Counted from the first letter of the stretch, positions 45,105 to 53,955 are shown. The stretch: 64,000 bases of DNA from Mariniflexile sp. TRM1-10 (GCF_003425985.1 NZ_CP022985.1:781501-845500); one strand, 5' to 3'. Numbers and translations are program-made. Notes: generated by a model not told the origin, from the sequence alone.

Positions 45105-45887
45105 ATGGCCAAAACTAAAGAATTAACTGTTGAAGAGCGTTTAAGAGCGTTATACGATTTACAACTTATCGATTCTCGTATAGACGAAATAAGAAATGTT
45201 CGTGGAGAACTTCCATTAGAAGTACGCGATTTAGAAGATGAAGTTGCTGGACTAACCACTAGATTAGAAAAATTAGTTTCAAGTTTAGAAGTAGTAGATA
45301 ATGATATCGTTTCTAAAAAGAATCAAATTGAAGAGTCTAAATCTTTGATTAAAAAATATAGCGAGCAACAAAAAAATGTTAGAAATAACAGAGAATTTAA
45401 TTCTTTAACAAAGGAAGTTGAATTTCAAGAATTGGAAATTGAATTAGCCGAAAAACACATTAAAGAATTTAAAGCCCAAATAGAGCAGAAAAAAGTTGTT
45501 ATTTCTGAAACTAAAGATCGTTTAAAAGAGCGTGAAAATCACTTAAAGCACAAAAAAGGTGAATTAGACGCTATTTTAGCAGAAACTGAAAAAGAAGAAC
45601 AGGCTTTAATTGGAAAATCTAAAGAATACCAAGAGCAAATTGAAGAGCGTTTGGTTGCTGCTTACAACAGAATTCGTAAAAATGTAAAAAATGGCTTAGC
45701 AGTTGTACCTATTGAAAGAGGTGCTTCTGGAGGATCTTTCTTTACTATTCCACCGCAAATCCAAGTTGAAATTGCAGCTCGTAAAAAAGTTATTACCGAT
45801 GAGCATAGTGGTCGTATTTTAGTAGATGCGCAATTAGCTGAGGAACAAAAAGAAAAAATGGAAAAATTATTTGCTAAATTAAGCTAA
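45105..45887 (+). CDS. Coiled-coil C4-zinc-ribbon family protein with lost cysteines
   Basis: 260 residues. A long charged helical hairpin (about 10-185) with typical LYDLQLIDSRIDEI and KKNQIEESKSLIKKYSEQQKNVRNNREF is followed by the family's C-terminal ribbon. In other members that ribbon reads ACGGC...CEHCGRIL; here it is ASGGSFF (Ser 208 and 211) and DEHSGRIL (Asp 232 and Ser 235), so all four zinc ligands are gone while the fold's surrounding residues remain. Nucleic-acid binding is suggested for the family but not proven. It pairs with the Nif3-like gene three bases upstream. Confidence 0.85.
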   Translation: MAKTKELTVEERLRALYDLQLIDSRIDEIRNVRGELPLEVRDLEDEVAGLTTRLEKLVSSLEVVDNDIVSKKNQIEESKSLIKKYSEQQKNVRNNREFNSLTKEVEFQELEIELAEKHIKEFKAQIEQKKVVISETKDRLKERENHLKHKKGELDAILAETEKEEQALIGKSKEYQEQIEERLVAAYNRIRKNVKNGLAVVPIERGASGGSFFTIPPQIQVEIAARKKVITDEHSGRILVDAQLAEEQKEKMEKLFAKLS

Positions 45888-45906
45888 GTAATTGCAACAA
45901 TATAGT

Positions 45907-45939
45907 TTAAAGCCTTCACCAAACGTGGAGGCTTTTTTA
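45907..45939 (+). terminator. Terminator after the coiled-coil protein gene
   Basis: AAAGCCTTCAC-caaac-GTGGAGGC followed by a T-run, about 20 bases after the stop codon. Confidence 0.85.
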
Positions 45940-46150
45940 TTTTATGGTTTTTGGGTATTTTTTTTAAGGTCTTGGAAATTTATTCGTCTAACAGGATAAA
46001 ATATGAAATCGCCATTAACGAGTTGTTTGTTGCAAACACCAACAAATAAAGGCGATACCATATATATGAAACACCCATAAAAATGGCATTCACACACACG
46101 AAGGTGATTATTCAGGGTGTTCTATCTGATCAAATTAAAACAATAAATAG

Positions 46151-46807
46151 ATGAAAAATATAATTCTAGCGGTATGTACTGTAATATTGTTTAGCTGCCA
46201 AAACAACGCACAAGCAAACAAAAACCAAAAAGCTATTGTTAATGCAACCCCAATAGAAGTACCTATAAAGAACGAAAAAGCCAAAGCTTATTTTGCTAGT
46301 GGTTGTTTTTGGTGTGTTGAAGCGATTTATGAAAGCGTAAAAGGTGTAAACGAAGTAATCAGTGGTTATTCTGGTGGCCACACTAAAAACCCGACTTATG
46401 AGACTAGCAATACGGGTAAAACAGGACATGCTGAAGCCGTTGAAGTTATCTATGACCCAAAAATTGTAAGTTTTGAAACCTTAGTTGATATTTATTTTGG
46501 CTCACAAGACCCAACACAAGTAAACGGACAAGGTAACGACCGTGGTTCACAATACCGTTCTATCATTTTTTATCAAAATGAGGAGCAAAAACAAATCATT
46601 CTTAAAAAGAAAGACGCACTTGCTAAAAAATTAGATACCACCATTGCTGCCGAAGTATATCCGTTTCAAAAATTTTGGGTAGCCGAAGCGTACCATCAAA
46701 ACTACGAGCGTCTTCATCCAAATAATAGCTATATTCAAAATGTTTCTGTTCCACGATTAAACAAATTCAAAGCTAAATTTCCTCAACTAATAAAAGATAC
46801 ACATTAA
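46151..46807 (+). CDS. msrA: MsrA, peptide methionine-S-sulfoxide reductase (lipoprotein)
   Basis: 218 residues with a lipoprotein signal (ILFSCQ, lipidated Cys 16), so it works in the envelope rather than the cytosol. The catalytic GCFWCVEA has its nucleophilic Cys at about 52, GRGSQYRSIIFY-like substrate region and EAYHQNY follow. No MsrB domain is fused, and the resolving cysteines near the C-terminus are absent, so a partner or thiol may recycle it. The gene is transcribed from its own promoter region. Confidence 0.93.
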   Translation: MKNIILAVCTVILFSCQNNAQANKNQKAIVNATPIEVPIKNEKAKAYFASGCFWCVEAIYESVKGVNEVISGYSGGHTKNPTYETSNTGKTGHAEAVEVIYDPKIVSFETLVDIYFGSQDPTQVNGQGNDRGSQYRSIIFYQNEEQKQIILKKKDALAKKLDTTIAAEVYPFQKFWVAEAYHQNYERLHPNNSYIQNVSVPRLNKFKAKFPQLIKDTH

Positions 46808-46857
46808 GTTATTCCTGTTAACTTACTTGTTTTTTATCTTTACTAAAAATCTTAGTC

Positions 46858-47526
46858 ATGAAGAAATCAATAATCTTACTTATTATTTTGATTACAAGTG
46901 TTTCTTGCAAACATAAGCAAGAAACTAAAGTCGCTGAAAAAGAAGTTTCAATATCTGAAAAAATTGCCAAAGCCAATGGGTTTGAAAACTGGAAGAACGT
47001 AGCCCAAATAAACTTTACATTTAATGTTGATAAAGACACCACCCATTTTGAACGCTCATGGTCTTGGAAGCCCAAAACTGGTGATGTGACCTTAATTTCC
47101 GGGAAAGACACGATTTCTTATAACAGAAAATCTGTTGACAGTATATCTTTAAAAGCAGATAAAAGCTTCATCAATGATAAATTCTGGCTATTAGCTCCTT
47201 TTCAATTAGTTTGGGATTCTGGCGCTACCATTTCTGAACCTATTACTGAAGAAGCTCCAATAAGTAAAACCCAACTGAATAAAATAACATTAACATATCC
47301 TAACGAAGGTGGCTACACCCCTGGGGATGCTTATGATTTTTATTTTGGTGATGATTTTATAGTTAAAGAATGGATTTTTAGAAGAGGCAATGCTAAAGAA
47401 CCAACCATGATGACTTCTTGGGAAAATTATCAAGATTTTAATGGTGTAAAAATAGCTTTAGAACATAAAAAACCAGAAGAAAACTGGAAACTGTACTTTA
47501 CGGCTGTTGAAGTTAAAATGAATTAA
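46858..47526 (+). CDS. Lipoprotein of unknown function
   Basis: 222 residues with a lipoprotein signal (ITSVSCKHK, Cys 17). The mature chain is a beta-rich domain of about 190 residues with several Trp (SWSWKPKTGDV, FWLLAPFQLVWDSG, EWIFRRGN). The pattern of one long beta-sheet with a partly buried groove is seen in LolA/LolB-like proteins, but I cannot claim that family. It lies 50 bases downstream of msrA, with which it may be co-transcribed. Confidence 0.7.
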   Translation: MKKSIILLIILITSVSCKHKQETKVAEKEVSISEKIAKANGFENWKNVAQINFTFNVDKDTTHFERSWSWKPKTGDVTLISGKDTISYNRKSVDSISLKADKSFINDKFWLLAPFQLVWDSGATISEPITEEAPISKTQLNKITLTYPNEGGYTPGDAYDFYFGDDFIVKEWIFRRGNAKEPTMMTSWENYQDFNGVKIALEHKKPEENWKLYFTAVEVKMN

Positions 47527-47608
47527 TTTTTAATGCTTAAAAAAATCCAAATTAATTTTTGAGGCGTATATATAATAAGAATATTCCGCGTTATGCGTCT
47601 CTATATAT

Positions 47609-47648
47609 TCAAAGAGTTTCAGTTACTAACTTGAAACTCTTTTTTTTA
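47609..47648. terminator. Bidirectional terminator
   Basis: AAAGAGTTTCA-gttactaact-TGAAACTCTTTTTTTT. It serves the convergent lipoprotein and CDGSH genes; the stop of the latter lies within its T-run. Confidence 0.85.
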
Positions 47649-48065
47649 TCCAATAAAATTTCCTGTGGTATGTGCTCCATCACAAAAAGGTTTATTATTT
47701 GAAGCACCACATCTGCAAAATGCCGTTGTTTTATTTTTAATTTCTTTTCTACCATCTTTATGGGTTACATGAAGCGTTCCGTAAACTAAAAGTGGACCAT
47801 TTTCCAACACTTCAACCTTAGTTTCCAAAACCTCAGCACTTTTATCTGTTTCATTGTTCATATAAAAACCCAAAGCTCCTGAAGGACATGCTTTTACTTG
47901 TTTTATTAAAGCCTCTGTTTTAGCTGCATCAATTTTTATCCAAGGACGCTCTCTGGGTTGAAAGACCTCCGGCAATCCTTTGGCACAAATAGCCGAATGG
48001 ATGCATTTTTCAGCATCCCAAACGATGGTTACTTCGCCGTTTGTATATTCTTTTATCTTGCTCAT
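47646..48065 (-). CDS. Iron-sulfur protein: mono-cluster ferredoxin-like plus CDGSH domain
   Basis: 139 residues. The N-terminal half resembles single [4Fe-4S] ferredoxin-like domains (Fer4_19/DUF1271): VIWDAEKCIHSAICAKGLPEVF and VKACPSGALGF. The C-terminal half is a CDGSH domain with the three-Cys one-His ligands FCRCGASNNKPFCDGAH. Fused forms like this are known; the redox partner is not. Confidence 0.88.
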   Translation of the reverse strand: MSKIKEYTNGEVTIVWDAEKCIHSAICAKGLPEVFQPRERPWIKIDAAKTEALIKQVKACPSGALGFYMNNETDKSAEVLETKVEVLENGPLLVYGTLHVTHKDGRKEIKNKTTAFCRCGASNNKPFCDGAHTTGNFIG

Positions 48066-48149
48066 ATCTAAATATTTTTATTAAATATACAAAAAATGCT
48101 TCGGTAAATTAAGTCATATTCTTAACTTCATTCCTAACTTTAGAATTCT

Positions 48150-48157
48150 TATTTTTG
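48150..48157 (+). promoter_or_regulatory. -7 element of the kynurenine operon
   Basis: TATTTTTG fits TAnnTTTG. It places transcription near 48164, so the first usable start of kynU is TTG 48182. The -33 element is not clear. Confidence 0.4.
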
Positions 48158-48181
48158 TTAGAAACCAAAAACCAACACACC

Positions 48182-49456
48182 TTGTCAAACTATAAATTAG
48201 GACTCGATTTTGCTTTAGAACAAGATCAAAAAGACGTGTTATCTTCGTATAGAAATCAATTTCACATACCAAAAGACAAAGATGGAAGTGATTGTATTTA
48301 CATGACCGGAAATTCGCTTGGACTACAACCCAAACAAACGAAAGCTTATATAAACCGAGAACTTGAAGATTGGGCAAATTTGGGAGTGGAAGGCCATTTT
48401 AAAGCTAAAAACCCATGGTTACACTATCACGAATCTTTAGGTGAACACATGGCAAAAATAGTTGGCGCAAAACCCATTGAAGTGGTAGTTATGAATACTT
48501 TAACGGCAAACCTTCATTTTATGATGGTGTCTTTTTACCAACCCACTAAAACACGTTATAAAATTTTAATTGAAGCCGATGCTTTCCCTTCAGATAAATA
48601 TGCGGTAGAATCGCAATTGCGGCATCATGGTTTTAATGACAAAGAAGGATTGGTTCTTTGGAAAGCGTGCCAAGATAGCGAATTAGCCAATTATGACGAT
48701 TTAGAAGCGATTTTAGAAACTCAAGGCAACGAGATTGCACTCATTTTAATTGGCGCTGTAAATTATTATACAGGGCAGTATTTTGATTTGAAATACATAA
48801 CACAACTTGGTCACAAACACGGATGCATGGTTGGGTTTGATTGTGCCCATGGCGCGGGCAATGTAGCACTCAATTTACACGAATCGGGTGCCGATTTTGC
48901 AGCTTGGTGTACCTATAAATATTTAAACGCTGGCCCAGGAAGCATTGCAGGTTGTTTTGTGCACGAACGGCATGCACATAACAAAAACCTCAACCGGTTT
49001 ACAGGTTGGTGGAGCCACAATAAAGAAACCCGTTTTAAAATGCGCGATGCGTTCGACCAATTACCCGGTGCCGAAGGATGGCAACTCAGTAACCCACCAA
49101 TTTTATCAATGGCAGCTATAAAAGCGTCTTTAGAAATTTTTAATCAAGTTGGTATTGAAAAACTGACTCAAAAATCTAAAAAACTTACGGGCTATTTTGA
49201 GTTTTTGTTAAAGCAGTTGGGAGAGGATACCATTCGAATTATTACACCAAACAACCCTGAAGAACGTGGTTGTCAACTTTCAATAGCCGTAAAAAATGCC
49301 AATAAATCATTGCATAACAAATTAACCGAAGTAGGCGCTATTTCCGATTGGCGCGAACCCAATGTGATTCGTTGTGCACCTGTTCCATTGTACAATTCGT
49401 TTCAAGACGTGTATCATTTAGTGGAACGTTTAAAGATAATATTAAATAACCAATAA
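48182..49456 (+). CDS. kynU: KynU, kynureninase
   Basis: PLP enzyme cleaving 3-hydroxykynurenine (and kynurenine) to 3-hydroxyanthranilate plus alanine. From TTG 48182 it has 424 residues; a TTG at 48155 lies within the predicted -7 element and is rejected. YMTGNSLGLQPK opens the fold, DCAHGAGNV and AWCTYKYLNAGPGSIAG contain the cofactor Asp and Schiff-base Lys, and SDWREPNVIRCAPVPLYN ends it. It heads the catabolic cluster; kmo begins 28 bases on. Confidence 0.95.
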   Translation: MSNYKLGLDFALEQDQKDVLSSYRNQFHIPKDKDGSDCIYMTGNSLGLQPKQTKAYINRELEDWANLGVEGHFKAKNPWLHYHESLGEHMAKIVGAKPIEVVVMNTLTANLHFMMVSFYQPTKTRYKILIEADAFPSDKYAVESQLRHHGFNDKEGLVLWKACQDSELANYDDLEAILETQGNEIALILIGAVNYYTGQYFDLKYITQLGHKHGCMVGFDCAHGAGNVALNLHESGADFAAWCTYKYLNAGPGSIAGCFVHERHAHNKNLNRFTGWWSHNKETRFKMRDAFDQLPGAEGWQLSNPPILSMAAIKASLEIFNQVGIEKLTQKSKKLTGYFEFLLKQLGEDTIRIITPNNPEERGCQLSIAVKNANKSLHNKLTEVGAISDWREPNVIRCAPVPLYNSFQDVYHLVERLKIILNNQ

Positions 49457-49484
49457 AATCCTACACTCAACCAAACAAAACTCT

Positions 49485-50927
49485 ATGAATAAACAGAACA
49501 AAAAAGTTCCCTCCTTTAGAAAAGGTTTAGGGGAAGTTCAACAAAACGTACTCATAATTGGCGCAGGACTTTGTGGTTCACTTTTAGCCTTACGCTTAGG
49601 ACAACGTGGATATAATGTGTCGGTTTATGAAAAACGTCCCGATTTACGCAAAGTAAATGTGGATTCTGGGCGCTCTATAAATCTGGCATTTTCAAACAGA
49701 GGTAATAAAGCCATGAAATTGGTTGGTATCGAAGATAAAGTAAAAGCGCTTTGCATTCCTATGAATGGTAGAATGCTTCACGACATAGAAGGCAATACCG
49801 TTTTTGCACCTTATAGTGGTCGCGAACACGAATACATCAACTCCATTTCACGAGGCCAACTTAACGCCTTGTTATTAGACGAAGCCGAAAAGCACGAAAA
49901 CGTCAGCATCTACTTCAACAAAAAATGCAAGTCGGTAGACTTCGAAAAAACCACGGCATTATTTCATGACTACGAAACCAAAAATGAATTTATAGAAGAT
50001 GCCGATATTATTATAGCCACAGATGGTGCCGGTTCCATAATGCGGCAAAGTTACTATTTAGGAAAAAAATTCCTTTTCAGTTTTTCGCAAGATTATTTAA
50101 CGCACGGCTACAAAGAATTAAGCATTTTACCTGCCGAAAACGGCCGTTACAAAACCCACAAAAATGCATTGCACATTTGGGGAAGAGACGCTTTTATGCT
50201 TATTGCACTCCCTAATTTAGATGGCAGCTTTACAGTAACACTTTTTTTGAGCTACGATGAAGGCGCATACAACTTTAACAATCTTACCACCAAGAAACGT
50301 ATTTTAGAATTCTTTAGCAAATACTTTAAGGATGCTTTGGAATTGATGCCAAACTTGGTCGAAGACTTTTTAAAAAACCCTACCTCACCCCTCGGCACAG
50401 TAAAATGTTCCCCTTGGCATTACAAAGGCAACACCCTTCTAATGGGTGATGCTGCCCATGCCATTGTACCGTTTTATGGACAAGGTATGAACGCCTCTTT
50501 TGAAGATGTCGTTGAATTCGACAAAGTTTTAGATACCCATAAAGGCAATTGGGAAACCGTTTTTAAAACCTACGAAGCCTCTCGAAAAAAAGATACCGAT
50601 GCCATTGCAGATTTAGCCATCGATAATTTTCACGAAATGAAAACACATGTAAACCATGCTATTTTTAGAAAAAAACGTAACTTGGAAATGGCTTTGGAGA
50701 AGCATTTTCCGAATGAATACGCTTCAAAATATTCTCTGGTAACTTTTAATGAACACATAGGTTACAAAGAAGCCATGTTGCGTGGTCGTGCACAAGACAA
50801 AGCCATTTTAAATATGCTAACCGATAATGAATTAGATGTAAATGGCGACTTAAAAATTATTTTGGAAAAAGTAAAAAAAGCAACCGAAGCCATTCTTGAA
50901 GATGATAGAATTACGGGATTAATATAG
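49485..50927 (+). CDS. kmo: Kmo, kynurenine 3-monooxygenase
   Basis: FAD monooxygenase making 3-hydroxykynurenine. The 480 residues show VLIIGAGLCGSLLALRLGQRGYNV for FAD, DSGRSINLAFSNRG, ADIIIATDGAGSIMR, and the GDAAHAIVPFYGQGMNASFEDV motif. The first 20 residues before the FAD fold (VPSFRKGLGEVQQ) are encoded by the same small palindrome seen in valS and the ftsL leader, so the N-terminus appears extended by a repeat. The stop codon touches a partial MITE end. Confidence 0.95.
   Translation: MNKQNKKVPSFRKGLGEVQQNVLIIGAGLCGSLLALRLGQRGYNVSVYEKRPDLRKVNVDSGRSINLAFSNRGNKAMKLVGIEDKVKALCIPMNGRMLHDIEGNTVFAPYSGREHEYINSISRGQLNALLLDEAEKHENVSIYFNKKCKSVDFEKTTALFHDYETKNEFIEDADIIIATDGAGSIMRQSYYLGKKFLFSFSQDYLTHGYKELSILPAENGRYKTHKNALHIWGRDAFMLIALPNLDGSFTVTLFLSYDEGAYNFNNLTTKKRILEFFSKYFKDALELMPNLVEDFLKNPTSPLGTVKCSPWHYKGNTLLMGDAAHAIVPFYGQGMNASFEDVVEFDKVLDTHKGNWETVFKTYEASRKKDTDAIADLAIDNFHEMKTHVNHAIFRKKRNLEMALEKHFPNEYASKYSLVTFNEHIGYKEAMLRGRAQDKAILNMLTDNELDVNGDLKIILEKVKKATEAILEDDRITGLI
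49506..49540. repeat. Small palindromic repeat inside kmo
   Basis: GTTCCCTCCTTTAGAAAAGG then TTTAGGGGAAGTTC. CTCC...AGAAAAGG...TAGGGGAAG follows the valS/ftsL-leader pattern. It encodes residues 8-19 of the monooxygenase. Confidence 0.65.
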
Positions 50928-50969
50928 AACTCGTTTAAACTTTTTTAATTGAAGCGAAAATCAGTCATT
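50927..50969. mobile_element. Truncated MITE end (copy of the 35188 element)
   Basis: GAACTCGTTTAAACTTTTTT and the next 23 bases match 35188-35230 at about nine of ten positions. The opposite end is missing before the ridA-type gene. Its first G is the last base of the kmo stop codon. Confidence 0.65.
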
Positions 50970-51007
50970 TTTTTTAGAATGAGTAACCCTTAACGTAAAA
51001 AAAAAAC

Positions 51008-51409
51008 ATGAGTAAAAATGTAACACCACGGGGGGCGTACCCACACACAAAACGAGCAGGAGATTTTATTTTTGTTTCTGGCACCAGTTCTCGCCAACCA
51101 GACAATTCTATTGCAGGTGTTGATGTTATAGACAACATGGGAACAAAACACCTAAACATAGAAACCCAAACCCGCGAAGTACTGCTAAACATCCAAAGAA
51201 TTCTAGCTAACGAAGGTGCGACTTTAAACGATATAGTAGACGTGACCACTTTTTTAGTAAACATGAATGATTTTGCTGGGTATAATAAAGTCTATGCCGA
51301 TTTTTTTAGCAAAGAAACAGGACCGACCAGGACAACAGTAGCAGTACACCAATTACCGCATCCCGATTTGGTTGTTGAGATTAAGGTAACAGCTTATAAA
51401 AAATTGTAA
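51008..51409 (+). CDS. RidA-family protein, probable 2-aminomuconate deaminase
   Basis: 133 residues of the YjgF/YER057c/UK114 fold, trimeric in relatives. [25 protein letters not shown] starts it, and the Arg in [26 protein letters not shown] is the carboxylate-binding residue. Members in aerobic aminophenol and kynurenine clusters (AmnD/NbaF type) hydrolyse 2-aminomuconate to 4-oxalocrotonate; the neighbours (semialdehyde dehydrogenase, 3-HAA dioxygenase, ACMSD) support that here. A general imine/enamine deaminase role is the alternative. Confidence 0.82.
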   Translation: MSKNVTPRGAYPHTKRAGDFIFVSGTSSRQPDNSIAGVDVIDNMGTKHLNIETQTREVLLNIQRILANEGATLNDIVDVTTFLVNMNDFAGYNKVYADFFSKETGPTRTTVAVHQLPHPDLVVEIKVTAYKKL

Positions 51410-51516
51410 TAAATGAAAGAGTTTCATAAACTTGATGATAATCCTTTTAATTCTTAGAATCATTCATTAAAAATAGTATTAAAGAATCACAAGAAAAGAC
51501 GCTCAAAAAAGGAAAA

Positions 51517-52956
51517 ATGAAAATCCAAAACTACATAAACGGCAAATTTCACGATCCAATTGACAATAATTGGCTAGACAATTACAATCCTTCTAATGGA
51601 CAAGTCTATGGACAGATACCTAATTCATCAAGCGTTGATGTAGAAAATGCTTATATCGCAGCAAAATCTGCTTTTCCAAGTTGGTCACAAACCACTTTAG
51701 ATGAGCGTAGCAGAATCTTAATTAAAATTTCAGAATTACTAGAATCCAATTTACAACGCTTTGCAGAAGCTGAAAGTAAGGACAATGGCAAACCCATTAG
51801 TTTAGCAAAATCAGTTGACATTCCAAGAGCAGCTAATAATTTTCGCTTTTTCGGAAACGCCATTACACAATTTGCAAGTGAAAGTCACGAAAGTATTGGA
51901 CACGATGCCATTAATTATACCTTACGTCAACCTATGGGGGTTGTAGGGTGTATTTCACCTTGGAACCTTCCTCTCTACTTATTTACCTGGAAAATTGCTC
52001 CAGCTATTGCTGCTGGAAATTGTGTCGTTGCCAAACCCAGTGAAATCACTCCTATGACAGCCTTTCTTTTAGGAAGTATTTGCAACGAAGCTGGTTTACC
52101 CAAAGGTGTTTTAAACATTGTACACGGTTTAGGTTCTACTACTGGGCAAGCCATTGTGGAGCAGCCTAATATTAAAGCCATTTCTTTTACCGGTGGCACA
52201 AAAACAGGTGCTCATATAGCCAAAATAGCGGCACCCTTATTCAAAAAATTATCATTGGAACTCGGTGGGAAAAACCCAAACATTATTTTTGCAGATTGCG
52301 ACTATGATGAGATGTTAAAAACAACAGTACTCGCATCGTTTTCAAATCAAGGACAAATTTGTTTGTGTGGAAGCCGCATTTTTGTAGAAGCTTCCATTTA
52401 TAAAAAATTTAAAATAGATTTTATAGAAAAAGTAAAGCAACTTAAAGTTGGGCATCCATCAAACGAAACTACGGATGTTGGCGCTTTGGTTTCAAAACAA
52501 CATTTAGAAAAAGTTTTAAACTATATTGAAATAGCTAAAAAAGAAAACGGCATTGTTTTATGTGGCGGCAACAAAATAGTCATTAAAGATTATGAAAATG
52601 GTTATTATTTAGCACCAACCGTTATAGAAATAAATACTAACGATTGCAAAATAAACCAAGAAGAAGTCTTTGGACCTGTGGTAACCATTATGCCTTTTAA
52701 TACAGAAACCGAAGTTTTACAAATGGCAAACGCGGTAAAATACGGTCTGTCGGCAACCATTTGGACCACTAATTTAAAACGCACCATGAGATTAACGAGC
52801 CAACTGCAAACTGGTATTATTTGGGTAAATACTTGGATGCTTCGCGATTTACGCACGCCTTTTGGCGGTATGAAAGCATCTGGAGTGGGTCGCGAAGGCG
52901 GTTTTGAAGCATTACGCTTTTTTACTGAAGCTAAGAACATTTGCATAAAATATTGA
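51517..52956 (+). CDS. 2-Aminomuconate-semialdehyde dehydrogenase-type ALDH
   Basis: 479 residues, NAD(P)-dependent aldehyde dehydrogenase superfamily. SPWNLPLYLFTWKIAPAIAAGNCVVAKPSE, the glycine-rich SFTGGTKTG, the general base in LELGGKNPNI and the nucleophile in NQGQICLCGSRIF are all present. The betaine/hydroxymuconic-semialdehyde group (AmnC/NbaE) is indicated by context: it lies between the RidA-type deaminase and ACMSD genes. Confidence 0.88.
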   Translation: MKIQNYINGKFHDPIDNNWLDNYNPSNGQVYGQIPNSSSVDVENAYIAAKSAFPSWSQTTLDERSRILIKISELLESNLQRFAEAESKDNGKPISLAKSVDIPRAANNFRFFGNAITQFASESHESIGHDAINYTLRQPMGVVGCISPWNLPLYLFTWKIAPAIAAGNCVVAKPSEITPMTAFLLGSICNEAGLPKGVLNIVHGLGSTTGQAIVEQPNIKAISFTGGTKTGAHIAKIAAPLFKKLSLELGGKNPNIIFADCDYDEMLKTTVLASFSNQGQICLCGSRIFVEASIYKKFKIDFIEKVKQLKVGHPSNETTDVGALVSKQHLEKVLNYIEIAKKENGIVLCGGNKIVIKDYENGYYLAPTVIEINTNDCKINQEEVFGPVVTIMPFNTETEVLQMANAVKYGLSATIWTTNLKRTMRLTSQLQTGIIWVNTWMLRDLRTPFGGMKASGVGREGGFEALRFFTEAKNICIKY

Positions 52957-52970
52957 CAATCAAAATTTAA

Positions 52971-53003
52971 ATATGAAATTCCCGCTTCAACAGGAATAAA
53001 ATA
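52971..53003. repeat. Short palindromic repeat between the ALDH and SDR genes
   Basis: ATGAAATTCCCGCTTCAACA followed by GGAATAAAATA. A degenerate TTCCCGCnnnnnnGGGAA-type stem. A related AACAGGATAAAATATGAAAT occurs near 45991. Weakly supported. Confidence 0.35.
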
Positions 53004-53010
53004 TAAAACT

Positions 53011-53793
53011 ATGAACCTAAACCTAAAAAACAAAAACGCCTTAGTTTGTGGAAGCACACAAGGCATTGGAAAAGCAACCGCCATAGCATTGGCTAACGAA
53101 GGTGTAAACGTTACTTTAGTTGCTAGAAATAGAGATAAACTAAAACAAACTTTAGCCGAATTACCAAATAGCGAAAACCACAGTTTTATTGTAGCCGATT
53201 TTACCAACCCACGAGATGTTCAAGAGAAAACAATAAAGTTTATCGATGAAAACCACGGGTTCCATATTCTTATAAACAACACTGGTGGTCCAAGAAGTGG
53301 CGATATTTTAAACGCTAGTTTAGATGAATTTGACAATGCATTTATTATGCATTTAAAATGTAACCACGTTTTGGCGCAGGCCACCATTCCGTTTATGAAA
53401 GAAGAAGGCTTTGGTAGAATTATTAACGTTATTTCCACATCTGTTAAAGAGCCTATTCCAGGACTTGGAGTAAGCAATACCATTAGAGGTGCTGTTGGAA
53501 ATTGGAGCAAAACCTTATCGATAGAAGTAGGTGCTTTTGGCATTACCGTAAATAATGTGCTACCTGGTTTTACCGATACGGAACGCTTAGCCGAAATCAT
53601 TAAAATCAAAGCAAATCATGAAGGCGCTACGGTTGAAGACATGACCGAAATAATGAAAAGCTACAGCCCTGCAAAACGGTTTGCCCAACCCGAAGAAACC
53701 GCCAACGTTATTACATTTTTAGCAAGTGAAGCAGCTAGTTATATTAACGGAATTAACATACCTGTTGATGGTGGAAGAACAAAAAGTTTGTAA
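53011..53793 (+). CDS. Atypical short-chain dehydrogenase/reductase in the kynurenine cluster
   Basis: 260 residues of the SDR Rossmann fold. The cofactor motif is GSTQGIGKATA (about 14-24), NNTGGP near 89-94 replaces the usual NNAG, and a catalytic-Ser position is kept in NVISTSVKEP (about 139-148). The YxxxK motif is missing: the aligned stretch reads VSNTIRG (154-160), with Ser/Asn and Arg. A group of SDRs with SNxxR at this place is known, and its chemistry is unclear. No step of the standard pathway needs it; roles such as reduction or isomerisation of aminomuconate intermediates are speculation. Confidence 0.82.
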   Translation: MNLNLKNKNALVCGSTQGIGKATAIALANEGVNVTLVARNRDKLKQTLAELPNSENHSFIVADFTNPRDVQEKTIKFIDENHGFHILINNTGGPRSGDILNASLDEFDNAFIMHLKCNHVLAQATIPFMKEEGFGRIINVISTSVKEPIPGLGVSNTIRGAVGNWSKTLSIEVGAFGITVNNVLPGFTDTERLAEIIKIKANHEGATVEDMTEIMKSYSPAKRFAQPEETANVITFLASEAASYINGINIPVDGGRTKSL

Positions 53794-53912
53794 CTTTATA
53801 ACTAATAATTCTGCGTGGAAGGATGACTCATTGGTTTATTTTTTCTAAATTAATGAAATCGCGAATGCTTCACATTTGAAGCAAGCCATCGTGTAGCACA
53901 TAAAGTCCGACC

Positions 53913-53932
53913 CTCCCGATAGTTATCGGGAT
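53913..53932. repeat. Hairpin CCCGATA-gt-TATCGGG
   Basis: A perfect 7-bp stem with a two-base loop between the SDR and haaO-type genes. It lacks a T-run on either strand, so it is a dispersed palindrome rather than a clear terminator. Confidence 0.6.
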
Positions 53933-53955
53933 AGACACGCCCAAAATATATAAAT

